Below, piece by piece: positions 1-7,897 of a DNA stretch of 8,864 bases. The position numbers and the translations under genes were made by a program. The stretch spans positions 1 to 8,864 of the forward strand of contig JAITBW010000170.1 in assembly GCA_031283385.1 (NCBI GenBank), given 5' to 3'. The notes beneath the pieces are model-generated. The model was not told the origin of the DNA. It did no database searches and saw nothing but the letters and a program-made list of their open reading frames with translations. This DNA is from Nitrososphaerota archaeon. Its GTDB lineage: Archaea > Thermoproteota > Bathyarchaeia > Bathyarchaeales > Bathycorpusculaceae. Numbering within the stretch: the stretch's first letter is position 1; the number at the start of each line of letters is the position of its first letter.

Positions 1-1115
1 TATTTCTCCTTCTTCTGTTTTCTAAGTATTTTGGGAATGTATCCTGCGCGTATCAAATGGTCAACTAAAGTTATCGCAACAACAGCTTCAACTACTGGTA
101 CTGCTTTAGGTACAATACATGGATCATGTCTGCCCTTTACACTTAATGTCGTGTTTTCCATGGTTGAAAGCTTGATAGTTTTTTGTTCTTTACTAATAGA
201 CGGTGTCGGTTTAATTACTGCTCTGAGAATGATTGGCATACCGCTACTCAAGCCACCTAATATGCCTCCTGAATTATTAGTAACTGACTCAACTTTGCCA
301 TTTTTCACTGTGAATTCATCATTATTTTGAGAACCCAACATTTCAGCAGCAGCAAACCCTGCACCGAATTCTACTCCTTTTACTGCAGAAATTCCAAACA
401 GTGCCTTAGCTAAATCAGCATCTAACGCGTCAAATAATGGTTCTCCTATACCCGTGGGCATATTTAGGGTAATACACTCAATTATTCCGCCAATGCTATC
501 TCCTGCATTTTTAGCTGCAATAATAGCTGTCTCCATTTCTTTAGCACAAACTAGATCTGGGCATCTTGTAGCTGCTATATTGCGGTTTTTGCGTATTTCA
601 GCGAAACCAAGTTTTTTCTCAGATCTAATTTTACCTATTGAACGGGTGTAGGCTAAAACGTCAATGCCATATAGGGTCAAGAGTTTTTTAGCAATTGTCC
701 CTGCTAATATGAGGGCAACTGTAACGCGACCTGAGAATCTTCCTCCTCCACGATAATCATTAAAGCCGCCGTAACGGATGTGAGCCGGATAATCGGAGTG
801 GCTAGGTCTTGGCGAATCTTTGATTTGATCATAATCACTGGTTTTTGTCTCTTTATTATCTACAATGATTGTTATAGGAGCACCTGTGGTTTTGCCGTTA
901 AATATGCCGCTTAAAATTTTTGCTGTATCTTTTTCAATACGCGCTGAGACAATATCGTGTTGGGCTGGGATTCTCTGATCAAGTTCCTCTTGGAAATCCT
1001 CTTCTGAAAGCGGTAGCCCAGCGGGGCAGCCGTCAATGAGTATGCCAACGTTTTTGCCGTGGCTTTCTCCAAATGTGGTTATACTAAATTCTTTACCTAA
1101 CGAGTTTCCCGTCAC
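1..1115 (-). CDS. aroC: Chorismate synthase (3' end cut by window edge)
   Basis: Chorismate synthase makes chorismate from 5-enolpyruvylshikimate-3-phosphate by a 1,4-trans elimination of phosphate that needs reduced FMN. I translated this gene by hand; the frame is open from a GTG at 1115 to the window edge, about 371 codons with no stop. Seen motifs: N-terminal TGNSLGKEFSITTFGESHG with the GESHG signature and LIDGCPAG, then FNGKTTGAPI, RPSHSDYPAHIRYGG, the DYRGGGRFSGR flavin/substrate loop, and C-terminal RHDPCIVPKAVPVVEA. The last readable residues (IRAGYIPKILRKQKKEK) look like a normal lysine-rich C-terminus, so only a few residues are probably missing. The GTG start is chosen because TGNS directly precedes the conserved core and a GGAG at 1125-1128 lies 9 nt upstream. 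It overlaps the end of aroA by 23 bp, implying translational coupling. Identification is secure. Confidence 0.95.
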   Translation of the reverse strand, partial: MTGNSLGKEFSITTFGESHGKNVGILIDGCPAGLPLSEEDFQEELDQRIPAQHDIVSARIEKDTAKILSGIFNGKTTGAPITIIVDNKETKTSDYDQIKDSPRPSHSDYPAHIRYGGFNDYRGGGRFSGRVTVALILAGTIAKKLLTLYGIDVLAYTRSIGKIRSEKKLGFAEIRKNRNIAATRCPDLVCAKEMETAIIAAKNAGDSIGGIIECITLNMPTGIGEPLFDALDADLAKALFGISAVKGVEFGAGFAAAEMLGSQNNDEFTVKNGKVESVTNNSGGILGGLSSGMPIILRAVIKPTPSISKEQKTIKLSTMENTTLSVKGRHDPCIVPKAVPVVEAVVAITLVDHLIRAGYIPKILRKQKKEK

Positions 1116-2400
1116 TGATTTCAGCTCCTATACTTGTTAAATCATTGTAGAAGGATGGATAAGACTTTCTGATGCATTCAGCATTTTTAACGGTGGTTTT
1201 TCCCTTTGCCTTTAGGGCAGCAACGGTGCAGGCCATGGCTATTCGGTGGTCATTGTGTGAATTTATAATGGTACCCTCAAGTTTGCAGGGACCTTTTATG
1301 GTTAAGCTTGACTCATCCATGTTAATTGAAGCGCCCATTTTTGTTAATTCTTTATAGATAGTAGCTAACCTGTCAGATTCTTTAAACTTTAAGCGTTGGG
1401 CATTAAAAATTTTTGATTGCCCATTTGCATAGCAGGCTAATACTGTACATATCGGTACAAGATCAGGAATATTCTCTGCATCAATATCAACAGCTTTCAA
1501 TAAACCGTCTACACCCTGAATCTCTATGCTATTATCATAGATTTTTTCATTAACACCCATCTGTTTAAGAATATCCAAAATTGCCCTATCACCTTGCACT
1601 GTTTTACAATCTAGATTATCTATCTTCACACTCGAGTTAGTAATGGCTGCTGCGGCTAGAAGAAATGCGGCTGAGGAAAAATCTCCTGGTACTTTACTGC
1701 TGTTAACTTGTTTGAAAGTTTGTCTGCTTGGAATGTGAATATGGCGGTAGTCATTACTTATCTGTACCTCAATGTTGTGCGTCGATAGAACTTCTTGTGT
1801 CATTTTGACGTAGTCTTTGGATTCTAGCGGTGTTGTAACTTGTATTTCAGTATCTGTCTTAGCCATTGGGTAAGCGAACATTAGACCACTTATAAATTGG
1901 CTGCTAACATTGCCCGAGATGCAAGTTTTTCCGCCTAGTAGCTCTTCTTTTCCTTCTACTGCTATTGTTTGAAAATCGTTAATCTGTTTTGGGTAAGCCT
2001 CTACGTTAAGCGTTTTTAGGCTTGATAATAATGGTTCAATTGGTCTGCGTTTAAGCGAGGGGGATAACAAAAATGTTGAGCGCCCTAAAGCTAAGGCGGC
2101 AATGGGAATCATAAACCGTAAAGTTGCCCCTGACTCACCTACATCTATAAAGTCAGCAGCTTTTAGCTCTCTTGTACCTTTAACTTTCCAACAACCCGTG
2201 CTTTCCTGTACTTGAACACCAAGTGCTGTAACTGCTCGGAAAGTAGCCCAAGTGTCCTCTGATAAGAGCGGATTTATAATTTCCCCGGTCCCATCAGAAA
2301 GTGCAGTCGCTATAAGCATGCGCTGAGTATACGATTTCGATGCTGGCGCAGTTAAAACGCCCTGTAATTTGTCTATTGACTTAACCGTTACATTGACCAT
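1093..2400 (-). CDS. aroA: 3-phosphoshikimate 1-carboxyvinyltransferase (EPSP synthase)
   Basis: EPSP synthase moves the enolpyruvyl group of PEP onto shikimate-3-phosphate, the sixth step of the shikimate pathway. The 435-residue length is normal for the two-domain inverted alpha/beta fold. Visible active-site blocks: PASKSYTQR with K22, S23 and R27; GESGATLR at 88-95; LKRRPI at 116-121; SGNVSSQF at 162-169, which binds shikimate phosphate; PDLVP with the catalytic-type Asp; KFKESDRL with the Glu; NDHRIAMA; and RKSYPSF near the C-terminus. The PEP-loop reads ESGATLRF rather than the enterobacterial NAGTAMRP: the central Gly is kept, but the Thr and Pro positions are Ala and Phe, a form resembling clostridial-type enzymes. 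The ATG shares one base with the shikimate kinase stop (TAATG), and the 3' end overlaps aroC. All key residues are present, so it should be active. Confidence 0.96.
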   Translation of the reverse strand: MVNVTVKSIDKLQGVLTAPASKSYTQRMLIATALSDGTGEIINPLLSEDTWATFRAVTALGVQVQESTGCWKVKGTRELKAADFIDVGESGATLRFMIPIAALALGRSTFLLSPSLKRRPIEPLLSSLKTLNVEAYPKQINDFQTIAVEGKEELLGGKTCISGNVSSQFISGLMFAYPMAKTDTEIQVTTPLESKDYVKMTQEVLSTHNIEVQISNDYRHIHIPSRQTFKQVNSSKVPGDFSSAAFLLAAAAITNSSVKIDNLDCKTVQGDRAILDILKQMGVNEKIYDNSIEIQGVDGLLKAVDIDAENIPDLVPICTVLACYANGQSKIFNAQRLKFKESDRLATIYKELTKMGASINMDESSLTIKGPCKLEGTIINSHNDHRIAMACTVAALKAKGKTTVKNAECIRKSYPSFYNDLTSIGAEISDGKLVR

Positions 2401-3275
2401 TATGTAACTACCTTAGCTTTTTCATGATTCAAACTTGCCTGTATAACTTCCCCTTCAAAATTTTGCCAGACAGCCCTAACCTGCTCTACATAATCTTTAG
2501 AAACAACTGCTGTAGTTGTAGGTCCTTTACCGCACAATCCCGCAGCTCTTGCTCCAGCAGCTAACGCAGATGTGGCGATTTCATCATTAAACCCAAACGC
2601 TGTCGAATAGCATTGTCCATTTAATGTTAACGCCTCCCAGTGCATTCCATTCATAGCCATGTTGTATGCTTCTTCAATTTGCGGTTTAATTGTTGAAAGC
2701 TTGTTGACATCCGTGTTTATAGTGTACATTTTTTTGGGTGGAACTTGAAATAAAACAACATATTCCTTATCATCTAGTGCCTCTTGTTTTACAAGTTTGC
2801 AATTTAAATTATCCGTTATTACTAAACCGCCAAAATATGATGCACATGCATCATCAAATGCGCCTGTAATGGTAACTTTTGCTTCAAAAGCTGACAAAAC
2901 ACCTAATTTTACAATTTCCAAATCCTCAAGTGTTTCTCCTAAAACGCTCAATGTTGCAAGAGCTACAGCGTTAGCAGCTGCACTGCTGCTCTTTAACCCT
3001 CTGGCAATGGGTATATTACTCCACGTTTTAACTTTCGCACCAAACTCTTTTTCTAAATTGAAACGCTTAAGAACTGCCGCGACAGTCTTTTGAATTAAAG
3101 CAGGGTTCTCTGTGTTATCAGACATAATTTCAGACTCAATAACCTGCGGTTCATCAGTTAATTTTACCTGAGCCTTAGTATAAAGGTCAACACCAAAAGC
3201 TGCCCCCTTCATAGTGGATATGGCGTTAACAATTGTTGCTGCGCCATGAGCTAACGCTGATGCTTCTTCTCTCAT
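2400..3275 (-). CDS. aroK: Shikimate kinase, archaeal GHMP type
   Basis: This enzyme phosphorylates shikimate with ATP to shikimate-3-phosphate. It belongs to the GHMP kinase superfamily, the archaeal replacement for the bacterial P-loop shikimate kinase. Seen: N-terminal REEASALAHGAATIVNAIST with KGAAFGVDL, characteristic of the archaeal family; the ATP loop PIARGLKSSSAAANA at residues 89-102; and the late glycine motif GKGPTTTAVV. The frame is open up to an ATG at 3350, but those 25 extra residues lie inside aroE and look unlike the family. I chose the ATG at 3275 because the family motif begins there, a GGAG at 3286-3289 sits 10 nt upstream, and it leaves a 5-nt gap after the aroE stop. 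The resulting 291 residues match the usual length of about 280-300. A homoserine or mevalonate kinase is the main alternative, but the N-terminus and operon favour shikimate kinase. Confidence 0.93.
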   Translation of the reverse strand: MREEASALAHGAATIVNAISTMKGAAFGVDLYTKAQVKLTDEPQVIESEIMSDNTENPALIQKTVAAVLKRFNLEKEFGAKVKTWSNIPIARGLKSSSAAANAVALATLSVLGETLEDLEIVKLGVLSAFEAKVTITGAFDDACASYFGGLVITDNLNCKLVKQEALDDKEYVVLFQVPPKKMYTINTDVNKLSTIKPQIEEAYNMAMNGMHWEALTLNGQCYSTAFGFNDEIATSALAAGARAAGLCGKGPTTTAVVSKDYVEQVRAVWQNFEGEVIQASLNHEKAKVVT

Positions 3276-3280
3276 ACAAA

Positions 3281-4144
3281 TTATACTCCAACGTTTTGTT
3301 CTAAAATTGCTTCTCTCATAACTTGCACTGGAGCTTGTTGACCTGTCCAAATTTCAAACGCTGCCGCGCCTTGGTAAATTAGCATTTCTATTCCATTTAC
3401 AACTCTGGCGCCAACTGCTTTAGCATCTTTGATAAGTTGAGTCTCGCATGGATTGTAAACTATATCCATAACTGTCAAGTCAGTCTTCAAAATATCTGGT
3501 GTAATTACGCTTTGGTTTATGTTCGGTGTCATTCCGACAGATGTTGTATTTAGTAGAATGTCGGTGTTTTTGATTTTTTCTTTAATGACTTCTGGTGAAA
3601 GTGATCCAGTGCTGATTTTTTTGTTAAATTTACGTTTTAATATTTCTGATAATTTTTCTGCTTCTGAAACTGTGCGGTTGAGAACAACAAGTTCATCTGC
3701 TTCCTGAATTAGTGAGTACGCAATGGCTCGTGCTGCTCCACCCGCTCCGAGTATCAATACTTTTTTTCCACATGGGGCGGCTCCATTTTCTCTAAGTGCT
3801 CTAAGCGCGCCTATGCCATCAGTACTGTAACCTAACATTTTTCCATCTTTATTATGGATAGTATTTACTGAATTTAGAAACTTTGCTGGCTCATCTATCC
3901 AATCTAAATATGATATTACCGCTTCTTTATGGGGCATAGTAACATTCAAACCCAAAACACCTAAAGCCCGTATACCCGACAAAGCAGTAGCGACATCTGA
4001 GGACTTTACTCTAAATGCTGTATAGACACCATTTATGTTTAATGCGTTAAATGCGGCGTTTTGAATTACAGGACTTAACGAATGCTCTACTGGATCACCA
4101 ATAACTGCATAAATACGTGTTTTTCCTGAAATAGCCACAGTCAT
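3281..4144 (-). CDS. aroE: Shikimate dehydrogenase
   Basis: Shikimate dehydrogenase reduces 3-dehydroshikimate to shikimate, normally with NADPH. The 287-residue length fits the family. The N-terminal substrate domain shows GDPVEHSLSP with S22 and S24, VTMPHKEAV with catalytic-type K73, and STDGIG with D109 completing the Lys/Asp pair. The Rossmann domain shows the glycine loop GAGGAAR at 133-139 and NRT at 156-158, whose Arg usually contacts the 2'-phosphate of NADP, then NTTSVGM, DIVYNPCETQLI and NGIEMLIYQGAAAFEIWTG near the end. The ATG overlaps the aroD stop as ATGA, with a close GAGG upstream. A quinate dehydrogenase paralogue is possible in principle, but the complete biosynthetic operon argues against it. 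Confidence 0.96.
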   Translation of the reverse strand: MTVAISGKTRIYAVIGDPVEHSLSPVIQNAAFNALNINGVYTAFRVKSSDVATALSGIRALGVLGLNVTMPHKEAVISYLDWIDEPAKFLNSVNTIHNKDGKMLGYSTDGIGALRALRENGAAPCGKKVLILGAGGAARAIAYSLIQEADELVVLNRTVSEAEKLSEILKRKFNKKISTGSLSPEVIKEKIKNTDILLNTTSVGMTPNINQSVITPDILKTDLTVMDIVYNPCETQLIKDAKAVGARVVNGIEMLIYQGAAAFEIWTGQQAPVQVMREAILEQNVGV

Positions 4145-4821
4145 TGCCTCAATGAAGAGTAGACAGTTCTCATTTCATTTATGCTTATTTGTCCAGGCGC
4201 AGTCTCGTTATCTTGCCCTAAAGAGGCAAAAGTGAAAAATGCGCCAAAAACAGGTGAAAGTAGCCGCGAAATCCTACCATATTCACCCATACAGAAACAT
4301 ACTAACCGAGTTTTAACAGCGTTTTCTGAGACAAAATTGAGCACAGTTAGATTATCTTGCACTTGCTTTGCAGTGCTAACGATTTTACAGACATCTGCAC
4401 CACTGTTTATTTCCCGATCTAAAATATCTCGCATTTCTTGACTGTTAAATGTGTCATCAAAATTGTGAAAGGAACAAATAATTTTTACACCTAATCCTTT
4501 CAAGTCAACAATTTGCTTTTCTAGACCTACAGTTGATAGGTCTAAATCAACATATTGAAAACCATTATTTGCCGCATTTATCAAAGTCTGCAAACGTTGC
4601 ATTGGTGTTCCAATGTAGCTCCCCTGTTCACTTGGCAACTTGTTTGTAGCAATAAGATGAATTTTTGTTGAAGATGATATATCTCCTAGATTTGTTTTCT
4701 CTCCTAGGTCATCAAGACGAACTTCAATAAAATTTGCTTTGGCAGCCTCAGCTTTTTCTATTAGACTTAACGCTTCTTGAATATTTTTTGGTTTTATTGA
4801 AACACAAATATTCGGTGTCAT
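4141..4821 (-). CDS. aroD: 3-dehydroquinate dehydratase, type I
   Basis: Type I dehydroquinase dehydrates 3-dehydroquinate to 3-dehydroshikimate through a lysine Schiff base in a TIM barrel. The 226-residue length fits compact archaeal forms. Seen: barrel strand 1 with ICVSIKPKN; EVRLDDL at 33-39 with substrate-binding Glu/Arg; ICSFHNFDDTF with the general acid/base H119; DVCKIVSTAKQ with Schiff-base K146; GEYGRISR; and the C-terminal ETAPGQISINEM. Two positions differ from the common pattern: the usual T-x-R-x-x-x-EGG stretch reads ATNKLPSEQGS, so the substrate Arg is missing or shifted to the neighbouring Lys, and the usual DLEL reads DLDL. Catalytic His and Lys remain, so I expect activity. 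Its stop overlaps the aroE ATG and its own ATG overlaps the aroB' stop, both as ATGA. Confidence 0.94.
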   Translation of the reverse strand: MTPNICVSIKPKNIQEALSLIEKAEAAKANFIEVRLDDLGEKTNLGDISSSTKIHLIATNKLPSEQGSYIGTPMQRLQTLINAANNGFQYVDLDLSTVGLEKQIVDLKGLGVKIICSFHNFDDTFNSQEMRDILDREINSGADVCKIVSTAKQVQDNLTVLNFVSENAVKTRLVCFCMGEYGRISRLLSPVFGAFFTFASLGQDNETAPGQISINEMRTVYSSLRQ

Positions 4822-5834
4822 TTTTCAATCACTGTTTCATCGGGTACACTGGTACCGAAATGTCTACCACCTTTTGCTGTAAGATGAACTATCACTTCAT
4901 CACCTTGTTTAAGTTCAGTAACTGGTTTGGATCCTTTAGGAGTGACTACACGGATAGTTTCTGCATTTTGTAGAATGGTCTTGATTAGTTTGTCTTCAAC
5001 TTGTGCTTCAATAAGTATTAATGGTCTAACCTCGATTTTTATTCTACCCACGTTTGCTTTACGTGTTTTTCCTTCATGATTAACAATTACCACTTCATCG
5101 CCTGCTTTGAACTCTTGAAGATAACGTGTAGTTTGTAAATTACCTAAAGTGTACATAGATAAAGAGCCTGCGTTAACTCTAAATGGTCGTGACGCGACAT
5201 ATGGGTTCTCATTAACTTCTGCTTCTACTAAAAATAAGCCTGCACTTTGACTTCCAACAAGCATGCCCTCATTTTGTGTCATCAAATCACATGTGTCAAC
5301 ACATACACGTGCACCGTTGCCAATTGGTTTAGTGAAAACAATTTTTGCAGTAGTCATTTCAAGCCTTAAAGCTTCAGGCTTGACAATTGCAATGGTTTTT
5401 AGTAACTCTTCAGGTTGAGAGGGTTTGAGTAAGACTCCGTCTGTTCCTAATTCTAAGGTTTCAAGTGCAACTTTTGCCTCTTCAGCTGTGGTTACTTCTG
5501 CGATTAGTTTACTTTTTCCTTTAATTCGTGCAATAAGGTTTTCTAATGGTATAATGCGCCAGTTTGTCGTGCTAATTATCAGATAATCTGCGCCTTTTTC
5601 GGCGGCTTTTACAATTAGATTCTCTGTTTCCTTATCAGAGATGCAAATTTTTAAGATTTTATTTTTGACATCTAGTGTTTCAAAATTTTCAGTTGATGGT
5701 GATAAAATGGTGTGTTGTTGTTTTGTTGCCAAAAAAGTGGCTGTGTCGCCTTCAATTTTTGCGTCGAAGTATTGATTGATAAGATTAATAGGTATTTGGT
5801 CATTTTTGCTGATTTCTATCCAGAATTCTTTCAA
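4818..5834 (-). CDS. aroB': 3-dehydroquinate synthase II (archaeal AroB')
   Basis: AroB' oxidatively deaminates and cyclises 2-amino-3,7-dideoxy-D-threo-hept-6-ulosonate to 3-dehydroquinate, using NAD. It is unrelated to bacterial AroB and replaces it in many archaea. The 338 residues carry family blocks in order: EFWIEI at the start, [109 protein letters not shown] and the terminal GGRHFGTSV...ETVIEK. The start codon is TTG, not ATG. It overlaps the aroA' stop as TTGA and has a GGTGA ribosome site at 5841-5845, 6 nt upstream, which lies inside the aroA' coding end. A TTG start with a strong site in an overlap suggests translation tied to aroA'. Confidence 0.95.
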   Translation of the reverse strand: MKEFWIEISKNDQIPINLINQYFDAKIEGDTATFLATKQQHTILSPSTENFETLDVKNKILKICISDKETENLIVKAAEKGADYLIISTTNWRIIPLENLIARIKGKSKLIAEVTTAEEAKVALETLELGTDGVLLKPSQPEELLKTIAIVKPEALRLEMTTAKIVFTKPIGNGARVCVDTCDLMTQNEGMLVGSQSAGLFLVEAEVNENPYVASRPFRVNAGSLSMYTLGNLQTTRYLQEFKAGDEVVIVNHEGKTRKANVGRIKIEVRPLILIEAQVEDKLIKTILQNAETIRVVTPKGSKPVTELKQGDEVIVHLTAKGGRHFGTSVPDETVIEK

Positions 5835-6631
5835 GTTTTTTCACCAAGAATTTTTTTTGCCTGCTCTACGGATGCACCTTTGTGTACAATTGTTGAAAGT
5901 GCCTTTGTAATTAATGCTTGGTTATCCCATTGAAACACGTTGCGTCCCATTGAGAGCCCTGATGCGCCCGCTTTAAGTGCGTCGCTTGTGGTTTGTAAAA
6001 GATCTTCTGTGTTTTTGCATTTTGGTCCACCTGCGATGAGAACTGGGACTGGACAGCTTTCTGTAATTTGTTTAAAAGATTCTATTGTTCCTGTGTAATT
6101 GGTTTTGATTATGTCTGCGCCCAATTCTGCGCCAATTCGTGCTGCGTGTGCTACTGCTTCTGGTGCGTGTTCATTTGTGATTTTTGGTCCTCGGGGGTAC
6201 ATCATGGCGAGAAGTGGTAAACCGAAGCTTTCGCATTCTTCAGCTACTTTTCCGAGGGTGGATAACATTTTATCTTCATCTTGGGCACCTATATTTACGT
6301 GTACGGCAACTGCGTCTGCGCCTATGCGTGTGGCTTCTTTTACGCTGCAGACCTGAGTTTTGTTGTTCATGTTTGGATTAAGATTTGACATGCCGTTAAG
6401 CATAACGATTAAACCTGTATCTATGGTGTCAACCGTTTTTACTATGCCTTTGTGGATGAGAACTGCGTCAACGCCGCCTTTAACAAGTTGGTTGATTGTT
6501 TGTTGCATGTTAGTGATGCCTTGGATTGGGCCAACTGTTACGCCGTGGTCCATGGGAACAATTATTGCGCGGTTATCTTGTTGAAATATTCGTTTTATTC
6601 GCCTATTTTTACCTTGATTCAAGTTTCCCAT
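5831..6631 (-). CDS. aroA': 2-amino-3,7-dideoxy-D-threo-hept-6-ulosonate synthase (ADH synthase)
   Basis: ADH synthase is the class I aldolase that opens the archaeal aromatic pathway. It condenses L-aspartate semialdehyde with a 6-deoxy-5-ketofructose phosphate type donor, bypassing erythrose-4-phosphate and DAHP synthase. The 266 residues form a DhnA/FbaB-type barrel: VPMDHGVTVGP at 25-35 with catalytic-type D28, VLIHKGIV, VAVHVNIGA, MMYPRGP with Y145, ADIIKTNYTG with Schiff-base K176, IAGGPK, and the phosphate-binding GASGLSMGRNVFQ. These match the Asp/Tyr/Lys set described for the Methanocaldococcus MJ0400 enzyme, with similar spacing. A fructose-bisphosphate aldolase of the same superfamily is the main alternative, but the adjoining aroB' and shikimate genes settle the role. 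It starts 4 nt after the aspartate kinase stop and overlaps aroB' by 4 bp. Confidence 0.93.
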   Translation of the reverse strand: MGNLNQGKNRRIKRIFQQDNRAIIVPMDHGVTVGPIQGITNMQQTINQLVKGGVDAVLIHKGIVKTVDTIDTGLIVMLNGMSNLNPNMNNKTQVCSVKEATRIGADAVAVHVNIGAQDEDKMLSTLGKVAEECESFGLPLLAMMYPRGPKITNEHAPEAVAHAARIGAELGADIIKTNYTGTIESFKQITESCPVPVLIAGGPKCKNTEDLLQTTSDALKAGASGLSMGRNVFQWDNQALITKALSTIVHKGASVEQAKKILGEKT

Positions 6632-6635
6632 CTCT

Positions 6636-7892
6636 TTAACGTGTTTTTAATGAAGTTCTAATAAGCTTTAGGGCTTTTTCTTTTTCGTTCCAATCTACAA
6701 ACAGTAGAATGCTTGATGTAATGGTTAATATGCCTGAAATGTTTATGCCTGCCTGTCTTAAGTCGTCACTTATTTTTCCAATGATGCCATGAGTTTCTTC
6801 AAGGCCTACACCACTGGTTTGAATGAATGCGAGGTCTTTTTTGACTGCCATAGCGATTGTTTCTTTGTTATCTATTGTGATTTGGTGTATTTGGTTGAAG
6901 AGCTCAATTATGTTGTTACCTTGATTTATGTAAAATATGATTGAATTTGTGTTCATAGACATGCCGAGTAGTGTGGTGTGTTGTCTAACTTTTTCAAACA
7001 TTTCTGTTATGATTTTTATGTTATTTGAGATGCCTTTTCCAATAACTGTTATTTCAGCTACAGGTGTTGTGCTGGCTATTTCAGCATCAAGTTCCCATGC
7101 TAATGCGTCTTTGATTATAGTGCCTGATTTGCTTAAATCATCATGTTTATTGCTCATAACTTTCACATCGATGTTCTTTGGTTTATATTTAAGGGCTTTG
7201 CTGTGGATGAATTTAGCTCCAGAGTCAGCTAGTCCTACAAGAGTGTTAACATTTATCTCTGGCAAAAGTTTGGGATTCTGAATGACTTTGGGATCACTTG
7301 ACATTATGCCCTCAGCATCCGTGACAAGTATAATCTGCTCAGCATCTATGCCCTCGCCTATAATGAATGCTGTAGTGTCACTTCCCCCTCTGCCTAGAGT
7401 GGTGATTTTTTCCTCTTTTGTTTTACCCACGAAACCTGCAATTACAGGCACAGTACCTTTTTCAATAAGTGGTAGAACACAGCTCTTTATGTTTTTGTTG
7501 CATTCCTTAATGTTTGGGTTCGCATTCTGGAAGGTATCATCTGTAATTATTGGCCACTTATCTTCCACAGGGTCAAAGTAGCAGGCATCAACACCGTTAT
7601 TACGTAGCGCAGCTGCAAAAATGCGTATGCTCGTGCGTTCACCCATAGCAAGGATGTCATCTAATTCATGTTTAGCTAGTTTTCCATCTGAAGTATTTTT
7701 AGCTGTAGTCATAAGTACATCAGTGGTTTTGCCCATAGCTGAGACGACAACTGCGATTTTGGCTCCACGTTTGATTTCTGAAACAACTGCCATTACTGCT
7801 TTCAGTAGTTTTTCGTGATCTGCAAGGCTTGAACCACCAAATTTAACCACAATTTTTTTGCCAGTTTTTGCATTCTCCATAATCTCACCCAT
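6636..7892 (-). CDS. lysC: Aspartate kinase with C-terminal ACT domains
   Basis: Aspartate kinase makes L-4-aspartyl phosphate, the first step toward aspartate semialdehyde. The kinase domain shows KFGGSS at 17-22, VVVSAMGKTTD at 48-58, MGERTS at 83-88, GRGGSDTTA at 167-175, and TDAEGIMSSDP. From about residue 270 two ACT-like segments follow, one starting VAEITVIGKG and one starting DLAFIQTSGVG, so feedback control by an amino acid is likely; the ligand cannot be read from sequence. Length is 418 residues from the ATG at 7892. A second in-frame ATG at 7880 has GGTGAG just 3 nt upstream and would give 414 residues; it may be the real start, while the first ATG has no clear ribosome site. The gene heads the aro operon, where its product line supplies aspartate semialdehyde for AroA'. 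Aspartate-semialdehyde dehydrogenase is not in the window. Confidence 0.93.
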   Translation of the reverse strand: MGEIMENAKTGKKIVVKFGGSSLADHEKLLKAVMAVVSEIKRGAKIAVVVSAMGKTTDVLMTTAKNTSDGKLAKHELDDILAMGERTSIRIFAAALRNNGVDACYFDPVEDKWPIITDDTFQNANPNIKECNKNIKSCVLPLIEKGTVPVIAGFVGKTKEEKITTLGRGGSDTTAFIIGEGIDAEQIILVTDAEGIMSSDPKVIQNPKLLPEINVNTLVGLADSGAKFIHSKALKYKPKNIDVKVMSNKHDDLSKSGTIIKDALAWELDAEIASTTPVAEITVIGKGISNNIKIITEMFEKVRQHTTLLGMSMNTNSIIFYINQGNNIIELFNQIHQITIDNKETIAMAVKKDLAFIQTSGVGLEETHGIIGKISDDLRQAGINISGILTITSSILLFVDWNEKEKALKLIRTSLKTR

Positions 7893-7897
7893 TATAC

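Noticed and set aside
31..651. Plus-strand frames over 31-330 and 454-651
   Set aside because: They lie antisense to chorismate synthase, which is clearly coding on the minus strand with all its family motifs. The plus-strand proteins show no recognisable domain.
6099..6661. Overlapping plus-strand frames opposite ADH synthase
   Set aside because: Several mutually overlapping short frames with no family likeness lie over a strongly conserved minus-strand gene.
6937..7818. Several plus-strand open frames of 65-114 codons opposite aspartate kinase
   Set aside because: They are antisense shadows of a well-supported kinase gene. Their hydrophobic, Ser-rich composition follows from the reverse complement of the coding strand.
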